14,835 bases of DNA from an uncultured Clostridia bacterium (GTDB lineage Bacteria > Bacillota > Clostridia > TANB77 > CAG-508). Location of the stretch: assembly GCA_948664205.1 (NCBI GenBank), contig CAPNDH010000036.1, forward strand, positions 1-14,835, read 5' to 3'. Numbering within the stretch: position 1 is the first letter of the stretch; each line of letters starts with the position of its first letter. Shown here one piece after another: positions 6,552 through 12,818 of this stretch. The notes beneath the pieces were generated by a model. It made no database searches. It saw nothing but the letters and a program-made list of their open reading frames with translations, and was not told the DNA's origin. Both the position numbers and the translations under genes were made by a program.

Positions 6552-6580
6552 AGTATATCATTAAGGAAAAATCAAGTCAA
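6552..6580 (-). promoter_or_regulatory. Sigma-A promoter of the surface operon
   Basis: Reading the minus strand, TTGACT (6580-6575) is followed after 17 bases by TATACT (6557-6552), about 40 bp before the GTG start. This is among the best vegetative promoters in the window, so the wall hydrolase operon is probably expressed during growth rather than only in sporulation. Confidence 0.7.
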
Positions 6581-6639
6581 TAAATTTAGTTAAACTTACA
6601 AAAATGTAATATTTTAGTAATATATGAGAGGTTAAAAAT

Positions 6640-6812
6640 GAGAAGTGAAAGGTGAGAATTAGAAGTCGGAAGTCAGAGGTCGGAAACAAAAAATAGATGA
6701 CGGATGCAAAAAGTTGGGTTTAAATTCTGACACCCAACTTTCTGTATTCTATCATCTGATATCTAAGTTTTGCTTTCTGACTTCCGACTTCTGATCTCCG
6801 ACTTTTGACTTA
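6640..6812. repeat. Long imperfect hairpin repeat (MITE-like)
   Basis: The inner arms AGAAGTCGGAAGTCAGA (6661-6677) recur as an exact inverted copy at 6776-6792. The tip is a second stem, AAAGTTGGGT (6710-6719) with ACCCAACTTT (6732-6741). Homology between the outer halves extends to roughly 6640 and 6812. The element has no coding capacity. Its right end touches the TAA of the Cys-rich gene, and it could act as that gene's terminator. Confidence 0.8.
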
Positions 6813-7022
6813 GCAACCTCTGCCACATCCACAGCCAAAGTTTGTAAATAATAGTAAAAATACTATTATGAAGAATAATATTTCAGAATCTCCACAACCG
6901 CAACCACAGCCGTTTCTTCCAAATAAATTTCCTAAAAATCCGTTATTTCCACATCCGCAATTATTGTTGCATCCACAACCATCATTACAGCCACATCCGC
7001 AATTTCTTATTTCATCTTGCAT
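6810..7022 (-). CDS. Small Cys/Gly-rich protein with one hydrophobic segment, probable spore-coat type
   Basis: 70 aa with 13 Cys, mostly in CGCG patterns (8-24, 39-43, 64-70). A hydrophobic stretch ILFFIIVFLLLF (48-59) lies between the second and third Cys cluster. The start is ATG with GGGAGGG upstream. Small Cys/Gly-rich proteins with a short hydrophobic stretch are typical of spore coats and of YjcZ-like sporulation proteins, so a structural, disulphide- or metal-linked role in the spore is likely, though it could also be a metal-binding membrane peptide. A sigma-K-like promoter upstream supports late mother-cell expression. The stop codon lies at the edge of a palindromic repeat. Confidence 0.7.
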   Translation of the reverse strand: MQDEIRNCGCGCNDGCGCNNNCGCGNNGFLGNLFGRNGCGCGCGDSEILFFIIVFLLLFTNFGCGCGRGC

Positions 7023-7074
7023 GTTTTAGCCCTCCCTTTTTTATTTTCATAGTTTCTCTATGATTATTATATAA

Positions 7075-7102
7075 TATAGTATGCATTTTAAAGTTTTTGT
7101 GT
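7075..7102 (-). promoter_or_regulatory. Candidate sigma-K promoter of the Cys-rich gene
   Basis: On the minus strand, AC (7102-7101), 17 bases, then CATACTATA (7083-7075) fits the published sigma-K pattern AC-N16/17-CATANNNTA. It lies about 50 bp before the start codon. The region is AT-rich and also contains TATAAT-like words, so a sigma-A promoter cannot be excluded. Confidence 0.35.
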
Positions 7103-7110
7103 TACAATTA

Positions 7111-7391
7111 AGTTAGCTCTTATGAGCAAAGCGAATTAGAGATAACTTATGCAATGGAGCAAAGCGACATTGTAATCCTTAGAAAAGGCATTTATTCATT
7201 GTGGCTTATCTTTAATATTATGATAAAAAACAAGAATAAGATTTTCTAAGCTCATTCTTCGCTAAGAAAATCTAATTCTTCCATAACCATCTTCTAAGGA
7301 AACTCACCACTATCGTGGATGACTTTCCTAAGAATATAAAAAAGGGCGTAATTGGGTAAATGCTCTTAGGTATTCCTTACCGATTAAGCCC
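7111..7391. repeat. Hairpin-rich leader upstream of the U32 gene
   Basis: Several inverted repeats follow one another. GAGCAAAGCGA occurs at 7124-7134 and 7157-7167, the second framed by short complementary arms. A 20-bp arm pair (7232-7251 with 7261-7280) has two mismatches. TTCTAAGGAAA (7292-7302) pairs with 7324-7334 with one mismatch. A 15/16-bp pair (7344-7359 with 7377-7391) follows. TCCTTAGAA (7176-7184) also pairs perfectly with 7292-7300, competing with the later stem. No known riboswitch or RNA gene is recognised, and no ORF is evident in 7023-7439. It is either a cluster of mobile palindromes or a structured leader. Confidence 0.6.
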
Positions 7392-7439
7392 CTACAATAC
7401 AAAATAGCAAATATATAAATAATAACGAAGGGATAAAAA

Positions 7440-9887
7440 ATGAAAAAAATTGAATTACTTTCTCCAGTTCGGAGATTTTGAATGTTTAAAAGCTGCTGTA
7501 CAAAATGGTGCAGACAGTGTATATTTTGGAGCTGCTAATTTTAATGCTAGAGCCTCTGCTACTAACTTTGATTTAAGCAATTTAAAAGAAGCTATTACAT
7601 ATGCTAATCAAAGAGGTGTTAGCACTCACCTTACTTTAAATACATTAATAAAAAATGAGGAATTTGAAGATGCTGTAGTGCTTGCTTCAAAAGCTTATGA
7701 ATTTGGAATTGATGCAATTATTGTTCAAGACTTAGGTCTAGCTAAAACTTTAATAGAAAACTTCCCAGATTTACCAATACATGCAAGCACTCAAATGACC
7801 ATACATAATTTAGAGGGTGTACTTGAAGCAGAAAAATTAGGTTTTAAACGTGTTGTACTTTCAAGAGAACTTTCTTTAGAAGAAATTACATATATTTGTG
7901 CACATTCTAATATTGAAATTGAAACTTTTATACATGGTGCACTATGTATTTCATATTCAGGGCAATGTTTATTTTCTAGTATGATTGGTGGAAGGTCACG
8001 GAAACCGTGGCAGATGCGCCCAGCCATGTAGGCTTCCATATAAACTTGAAGCAAAAGGGACAGATGACGCATTTAAAAACGTCCCCAATGCGTCATATTT
8101 GCTAAGTACTAGAGATTTGTGTGGTTTGGAGTTTATTCCTGATTTAATAAATGCTGGGGTTATGTGTTTTAAAATTGAGGGTAGAATGAAGTCTCCTGAG
8201 TATGTTGCTACTGTTACTAGAATTTATAGGAAATATATTGATTTAGCTTTATCTGGTAAACCTTATATTATTGATGAAATAGATAAAAAAGAACTTATGC
8301 AAGTTTTTAACCGTGGTGGATTTTCTCGGTGGGCATCTTGCTAATAGTGCTAATAAAGATTTGATTTATAGTAAAAAACCTAATCACATGGGTATTTATA
8401 TTGGTAATGTTTCTAATTTTAAACCTAATAAAGGTCATATTTTCTTTAACTTAACTGATTCTATTTCTATTGGTGATACCATTGGTTTTGAAAATGAGAC
8501 TACTAAGTATACTGTTTCTGAACTTATGATTAAAGGGAAAAATGTTACTACTGCTAATAAAAAGCAGTTAGTGGAAATTGGTAGAATGAAAGGTAATATT
8601 CATATTGGTGATAGAATTTATAAACTTGCTAGCAAAGAGCTTTCTACTAAAGCTAAACTTTCTTCTATTACAGAAAATAAGAAAATTTTACTTTCAGCTT
8701 TTGTAAAGGTTAGAGAAAATGAGCCTATTGAACTTACTGTTACTACTAACAATTCTGATAATGAAATTTTTAATAATATAACTGTTCATCAAAAAACTGA
8801 TATAGTAGCAGTTAAAGCTAATTCTAGGCCTATTGATGAAGAAAGAATTCGCGCTCAAATTTCTAAAACTAATAATACTATTTTTAGTTTCGAAACTATT
8901 AACATTGATTTAGAAGATAATTTGTTTATTCCTTCTATTAGTGTTTTAAACGAACTTAGAAGAAACTGCTTAGATGAAATTTTAGCTATTTCTAATTCTA
9001 GAATTTTTAGAAAAGGTAAAAATGTTAAATTAGGTTTATCTTCTTGTAATAAAAAAGTAGGCACTAAAAATAGAAGAATTTCTCTTCTTCTTAATGTTAT
9101 AAATAAAGATATTGATTATACTTTACTTAAAAATGTTGATAATGTTTATGTGCCTTTAAAATACTTTTCTGATAAAAAGCTTGAAAACACCTTACATTGT
9201 ATATGCGAAAATTTTAAAACTTACATTTATTTACCTACGGTTATAAAAGCTAATTATAAAAACCTTTTAAATAACATTGTTTCAAATTCTATTGATAAAT
9301 TTAATATTAAAGGATTTGTTATTTCTAACATTTCTTCATGTATATTTATTAATAATTTGAAAGAAAAATATGGTGATAAATTTGAGTATATTGCAAATTA
9401 TACTTTAAATGTTTACAACAATTATACTGATAAAGTTCTTGAAAATTTAGGTATAAGCAAAATTACTATTTCTCCTGAACTTAATAGTTCTACTATTAAT
9501 TCTATATGTGAGCATAAAATAGCAGATAGTGAACTTATTGTTTATGGAAGAACACCATTAATGACTTCCAACTACTGCTTACTTGGAGGTACTAATAAAT
9601 GCTACCCTACTTGTGGTAGTAAATGTAAGGAAGATGTTAAATATTATTTAAAAGATAGATTAGGCTTTAAATTTAGGATTATGCCTGATAGTATTCAAAC
9701 AGTTACTACTATTTATAATAGTAAAATAACCTCAATAAATGGCTCTGACTTTAATGTTAATTCTTATAGAATTGATGTTATAGATGAAAGTATTGATGAA
9801 ATAAATGATATTGTTAATGTTGTTTTAGAAGGAAATAGATTAGAGGGTAAAGATTATACTAATGGGAATTTGAATAGAGAAATTTAG
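7440..9887 (+). CDS. U32-family protein with DUF3656-like C-terminus (RlhA-like), interrupted by three +1 frameshifts
   Basis: Taken as one gene from ATG 7440 (AGGGA upstream) with three extra bases skipped, it encodes 814 aa, the normal length of the long U32 proteins. The family, once called collagenases, includes the RNA hydroxylases RlhA (23S rRNA) and TrhP (tRNA) and the Fe-S proteins UbiU/UbiV. Visible signatures: MKKIELLSP then GDFECLKAAVQNGADSVYFGA (N-terminal barrel); IEIETFIHGALCISYSGQC (Cys169, Cys176); GNRGRCAQPCR (Cys192, Cys196); FKIEGRMKSPEYVATVTRIY; FNRGGFS; a long C-terminal half with YGRTPLMTSNYC and Cys712, Cys720, Cys724, Cys728. An RNA-modifying role is inferred from the family. 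The frame changes after codons 10, 186 and 295, always at an in-frame CGG. The rest shows no decay. It could be a recent pseudogene, a sequencing artefact, or a gene decoded by +1 frameshifting. Confidence 0.8.
7467..7481 (+). other. +1 frameshift site 1 in the U32 gene
   Basis: The start frame reads CCA GTT CGG AGA TTT TGA and stops at 7479-7481. Skipping C7470 restores GGA GAT TTT GAA, giving the conserved GDFE. The N-terminal MKKIELLSP before the site is also the family consensus, so both frames are clearly coding. A TTG at 7450 in the downstream frame is a poor alternative start because it would discard this conserved N-terminus. Confidence 0.75.
7996..8031 (+). other. +1 frameshift site 2 in the U32 gene
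   Basis: The incoming frame reads AGG TCA CGG AAA CCG and stops at TAG 8029-8031. Skipping C7999 gives AGG TCA GGA AAC CGT GGC, that is RSGNRGRCAQPC, the highly conserved family motif. The two reading frames meet exactly here with no gap or overlap in the protein alignment. Confidence 0.8.
8324..8344 (+). other. +1 frameshift site 3 in the U32 gene
   Basis: The incoming frame reads TTT TCT CGG TGG GCA and stops at TAA 8342-8344. Skipping one base of CGGT (C8327, or the T if CGG is read as Arg) gives FSxGHLANSANKDLIY, matching the family motif FSxGHL. As at the other two sites, CGG is the last zero-frame codon at the junction. Confidence 0.78.
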
Positions 9888-9900
9888 AAAAATTCTCAAC

Positions 9901-9946
9901 AAAAGAAAAAGGAAAAACATTATTAAATATTTCTCCTTTTTCTTTT
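9901..9946. terminator. Bidirectional terminator between the U32 gene and the 134-aa gene
   Basis: AAAAGAAAAAGGA (9901-9913) pairs perfectly with 9934-9946 around a 20-base AT-rich loop, and T-rich sequence follows. It lies 13 bp after the U32 stop and 2 bp beyond the stop of the convergent gene. Confidence 0.7.
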
Positions 9947-9948
9947 AT

Positions 9949-10353
9949 TTAAATTCTTGCTTTGAATTCTTTCTTCTGTGTACTTGAAAGTCTTTTGTAT
10001 TCTCTTAGTACCTTATCTACTCTTGGCATTTCAGGAACTTTGAAATAAGATAGTAAATCCGTTTCTGTATCAATACATCTAAGTGAGCTATTTCTCCAAA
10101 AAATTTCATTTTTTATTTTATAAAAAATTTCATTTTCTTGAGTTAAAACCTCTTCCACATCATTAAATGGTAGTTCAAATTCTCTTGCAATATTTTTTAT
10201 TATCTTTTTTATAAAAATTTCAATATGTTCTTTAGTGCAATATTTATGTGGTATAATCTCTCCTATTACCCTACATGGCAAATCTTCTAATTCTTCCTTT
10301 GTTAAATTCCGCCATTTCAAGTTTAATAAATCTTTAGCCTCTCTTATTTCCAT
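9949..10353 (-). CDS. Hypothetical 134-aa protein
   Basis: ATG follows a very good AAGGAGG. The soluble, charged product has no signal peptide or membrane helix and looks mainly helical. It contains LPCRVIGEIIPHKYCTKEHIEIFIKKI around the middle and ends in a basic segment (VDKVLREYKRLSSTQKKEFKARI). I recognise no family. Codon 15 is CGG (10311-10309); a +1 shift there would end at a stop two codons later, so here CGG is read normally. It has its own promoter and converges on the U32 gene, so it is likely a single-gene unit, perhaps with read-through from the RNHCP gene upstream. Confidence 0.7.
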   Translation of the reverse strand: MEIREAKDLLNLKWRNLTKEELEDLPCRVIGEIIPHKYCTKEHIEIFIKKIIKNIAREFELPFNDVEEVLTQENEIFYKIKNEIFWRNSSLRCIDTETDLLSYFKVPEMPRVDKVLREYKRLSSTQKKEFKARI

Positions 10354-10409
10354 ATTCTTTCCTCCTTAACTAATCAGTTTTCGAGTTACATTACTTTAAA
10401 TCTGTAACT

Positions 10410-10438
10410 ATATTATCATATTTTTATATAATTTACAA
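10410..10438 (-). promoter_or_regulatory. Candidate sigma-A promoter of the 134-aa gene
   Basis: On the minus strand, TTGTAA (10438-10433), 17 bases, TAATAT (10415-10410), about 57 bp before the start. A small GTTACA/TGTAAC inverted repeat (10385-10390 with 10403-10408) lies in the leader. Confidence 0.45.
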
Positions 10439-10449
10439 GGTAAAGTTTT

Positions 10450-10480
10450 GGACGCGTCCCAAATCTTTCCAAATCTTTCC
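10450..10480. repeat. Small palindrome and 10-bp tandem repeat behind the RNHCP gene
   Basis: GGACGCGTCC (10450-10459) is a perfect GC-rich palindrome in AT-rich DNA. It is followed by AAATCTTTCC twice in tandem (10461-10480). There is no T-tail suited to the minus-strand gene, so its function is unknown. Confidence 0.5.
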
Positions 10481-10491
10481 CTCTTTTCTTT

Positions 10492-10800
10492 TTAATGTTT
10501 TGCGCTTAATTTTATTATTAAATCCATATCATCATCTTTTGCAGTTTTATTTTTTCTAATTGCTCCACATTTTTTGCATTTGAATATTATTATATATCCT
10601 TTTTTACTATCTATTTCTAGCCCTATTGGTTCTAGTGTTCCGTGGCATTCTTCTAGCCTATCTCCTGGGTTTATATCTACGTGTTTTGAGTGTAAACAGT
10701 GTGGACAGTGGTTTCTGCATGAGTATCCTAGTTTTTCTACTTTTTCTCCACAATTTTCACATATAAATTCTTCATCAATTTCTGTAAATTTACCTGCCAT
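10492..10800 (-). CDS. RNHCP domain protein (zinc-ribbon type)
   Basis: 102 aa; ATG after AAAGGAT. The diagnostic motif RNHCPHCL is at 29-36, followed by SKHVD and PGDR (45-48), a CHG at 52-54 and C-terminal CKKCGAIRKNKTAKDD (75-90). Together with Cys14/Cys17 (CENC) and Cys28 the Cys residues form two or three CxxC knuckles, most likely zinc sites. The RNHCP family is small, widespread in Firmicutes and still without a firm function; nucleic-acid binding is a reasonable guess. The length is normal. It lies 138 bp upstream of the 134-aa gene on the same strand. Its promoter region contains a long palindromic repeat (10843-10950). Confidence 0.85.
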   Translation of the reverse strand: MAGKFTEIDEEFICENCGEKVEKLGYSCRNHCPHCLHSKHVDINPGDRLEECHGTLEPIGLEIDSKKGYIIIFKCKKCGAIRKNKTAKDDDMDLIIKLSAKH

Positions 10801-10842
10801 TTTTTATCCTTTCTGATACTTTAATTTTATAATTTAATATTA

Positions 10843-10950
10843 ATGTAGGGGCAATTAGTAATCGCCCGATCTTCGAAGAAATTCCCCTAATATTTATATT
10901 TATTTAAGCAATTTCGTTGGAGCACGGGCGATTAATAATCGCCCCTACAT
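10843..10950. repeat. Inverted-repeat element with 25-bp arms
   Basis: The left arm 10843-10867 (ATGTAGGGGCAATTAGTAAT...) and the right arm 10926-10950 are complementary at 23 of 25 positions. They enclose 58 bases with no ORF. The CCCCTAC end also appears at 7388-7394 in the U32 leader. It sits in the 5' region of the RNHCP gene and resembles short non-coding mobile palindromes of Clostridia. Confidence 0.8.
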
Positions 10951-10989
10951 CTATTTTTAATTTTGATTTATTCTTAAAGGAGTGTCCCC

Positions 10990-11045
10990 AGCGTTCCGAA
11001 TTCGGAACGCTAAGCACCGTCCCTAGCGTGCTGCTACCGTGCTTA
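10990..11045. repeat. GC-rich palindromes overlapping the kinase stop codon
   Basis: AGCGTTCCGAA and its complement form a perfect 22-bp palindrome (10990-11011). TAAGCAC (11011-11017) pairs with GTGCTTA (11039-11045), which contains the stop codon of the nucleoside kinase gene. The segment is far richer in GC than its surroundings. It may be a terminator for the kinase gene, although no T-run follows, or an inserted repeat. Confidence 0.6.
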
Positions 11046-12680
11046 CTCTTCAAATATACTGTTTCCTAAAAATTCTTGCAACAGTGAATTTTTGGGGATA
11101 TATTCGGTGTCTATTGGTTCAAAGTATTTTAGGAATTTGCATAGTCTTTTTGCTTCTGAGTATTCGGCGTCTTCTGGGGTTATTTGTTCAAATAGTGAAA
11201 TTGCATAATTTCTTAGGACGTTTATTTCGTATATTAGTGAGGTGTTGAACATTACGTCTGCTTGTTCTTGATATGGGAATATGTTTTTTTCTTCTCCTGC
11301 TGTTACTGAAGCCCATGCTTCTAAAGTTCTTTTTGCATTATAGCCTCTGAATTGGTTATCCCTTACTGTTCTTCTTATTATTCTTGTGTCTGTTGTTGAT
11401 ATTCTATTGTAGTAGTCAATGTTTAACACTGTTAGTGCACTTATATATATTTTAAATTTTTGTGTAGTTGGTATTGCTGGTGTTAAATTATCATTTAAGC
11501 AGTGTATTCCTTCCATTACTAGTACTTCGTCTTCTTCTAACTTCATTGTGTTTCCTAAGTATTCTTTATGTCCTGTTTTGAAGTTAAAGGTTGGCATTTG
11601 TATTTCTTCTCCATTTAGTAATTTAGTTAAGTCATTATTTAATAATTGTAAGTCTACCGCTTCTAATGCTTCAAAATTTGGCTTTCCATCTTCATCTAAT
11701 GGTGTTTGTTCTCTTTCTACAAAGTAGTTATCTACTGATATCGTTTTTGGTTTTATTCCATTTAGGTGTAATTGTATTCCTAGTCTTTTTGCAAAAGTAG
11801 TTTTTCCTGAAGATGATGGTCCTGCTATTAATATTATTCTTTTTTCTTTATTTTTTGCTATTTCATCTGCTATTTGTGAAATCTTCTTTTCATGAAGTGC
11901 CTCTGCTATTAATATAAGTTCTTTTGATTTTCCTTCTCTTATCTTTTTATTTATTTGATCTAAATTACATACCCCTAAAGCCTTATATATATCATCATAT
12001 TCATTTAAAGTTCTTAGTAGTTTTTTTGTTTCTTCATATGGCATAATTTTATTTGGCTCTTTTTTGCTTGGATATCTTATTAAAAAGCCATTGTTATATT
12101 TCATTATATCAAATAATTTTATAAAGCCTGTTGATATTGGCATAACTCCAAAAAAGTAATTGTAATACCCATTACAGAAGTATAAAGACATTGTATCTTT
12201 TTCTTTATCTTCTAACTGTGATTTTCCTATGCTAGTATTTTCTTTTCTTAAAAACTCTATTGCTTTTTCTCTTGGTAATTCTTTTTTTTCTATTTTTAAA
12301 TTTGCATTTATAATTTCTTGCATTTTTTTACGTACATTTTCTATCATTTCTTCAGTAGGTTCTATATTTTTAAGTTCACATATCATACTACTTTTTAATT
12401 GATAATTTACTGTAAGTAATATTTCTGGATATAATTCTTTAAAAGCCATAGACATTATAAATAATAGCCCTCTTGTATAAATTCTTGCTCCATCTCTATC
12501 AGTAGTATTTAATAAATCTACTTTATCATTGTTTTGTAACTTATAATTTAAGTTTTTTACTTCATTATTGACCATACATGCAATTATATTATTGTTTTCT
12601 TCTATTTTTTCTTTAAAAACATCTATTGCTCTATCATTTTCATTTATATCAATTTCCATATTTTTATATATTATTTTCAT
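11043..12680 (-). CDS. Nucleoside kinase with TGS and synthetase-like N-terminal domains (uridine kinase family)
   Basis: I choose ATG at 12680 (545 aa) because AAAGGA lies nine bases upstream; an in-frame TTG at 12698 overlaps that site. Residues 1-60 form a TGS-like domain (LNYKLQNNDKVDLL), and about 61-230 resemble the second additional domain of threonyl-tRNA synthetase (RDGARIYTRGLLFIM). From about 265 comes a P-loop kinase of the uridine/phosphoribulokinase type: Walker A GPSSSGKTTF (287-296), SVDNYF (315-320), VMEGIH (388-393), RIIRRTVRDNQFRG (433-446). This fused architecture is common in Firmicutes and Thermotogae and is annotated as nucleoside kinase, phosphorylating nucleosides with ATP in the cytoplasm; the physiological substrate is uncertain. 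It has a near-consensus promoter and is divergent from the gerA-like gene. Confidence 0.88.
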   Translation of the reverse strand: MKIIYKNMEIDINENDRAIDVFKEKIEENNNIIACMVNNEVKNLNYKLQNNDKVDLLNTTDRDGARIYTRGLLFIMSMAFKELYPEILLTVNYQLKSSMICELKNIEPTEEMIENVRKKMQEIINANLKIEKKELPREKAIEFLRKENTSIGKSQLEDKEKDTMSLYFCNGYYNYFFGVMPISTGFIKLFDIMKYNNGFLIRYPSKKEPNKIMPYEETKKLLRTLNEYDDIYKALGVCNLDQINKKIREGKSKELILIAEALHEKKISQIADEIAKNKEKRIILIAGPSSSGKTTFAKRLGIQLHLNGIKPKTISVDNYFVEREQTPLDEDGKPNFEALEAVDLQLLNNDLTKLLNGEEIQMPTFNFKTGHKEYLGNTMKLEEDEVLVMEGIHCLNDNLTPAIPTTQKFKIYISALTVLNIDYYNRISTTDTRIIRRTVRDNQFRGYNAKRTLEAWASVTAGEEKNIFPYQEQADVMFNTSLIYEINVLRNYAISLFEQITPEDAEYSEAKRLCKFLKYFEPIDTEYIPKNSLLQEFLGNSIFEE

Positions 12681-12721
12681 ATACTCTTTTCCTTTCAAAT
12701 CTATTGTATGTAGCTAAAATT

Positions 12722-12749
12722 ATTATATCCTATTTTATATAAATGTCAA
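12722..12749 (-). promoter_or_regulatory. Consensus sigma-A promoter of the nucleoside kinase gene
   Basis: On the minus strand, TTGACA (12749-12744), 16 bases, TATAAT (12727-12722). Both boxes are perfect, so strong vegetative expression is expected. It lies in the 138-bp divergent region shared with the gerA-like gene, for which I see no convincing sigma-G promoter. Confidence 0.8.
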
Positions 12750-12818
12750 CATTATACATATTTTATCAATTCTTTGGAAAACATATACATATATTATATG
12801 TTAAAAGGATTGAAATAT

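Noticed and set aside
7285..7340. RNase P- or tmRNA-like RNA on the minus strand (GGAAAGTC seen)
   Set aside because: Only this short word matches; the rest of the conserved core and the expected overall fold are missing.
7479..7481. TGA in the start frame of the U32 gene read as a sense codon (UGA recoding)
   Set aside because: Reading through TGA stays in the wrong frame and does not recover the family sequence; a +1 shift does. TGA is also the natural stop of the gerA-like gene and of the first gene.
7450..8031. A separate U32 gene starting with TTG at 7450
   Set aside because: This start has no suitable ribosome binding site and drops the conserved MKKIELLSP that is encoded just upstream in the other frame.
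7985..8344. Independent short gene in the middle of the U32 locus
   Set aside because: Its sequence is the internal part of the U32 protein and continues both neighbouring segments without gap.
12774..12818. Upstream TTG start of the gerA-like gene
   Set aside because: No ribosome binding site precedes it, whereas AAAAGGA stands correctly before ATG 12819.
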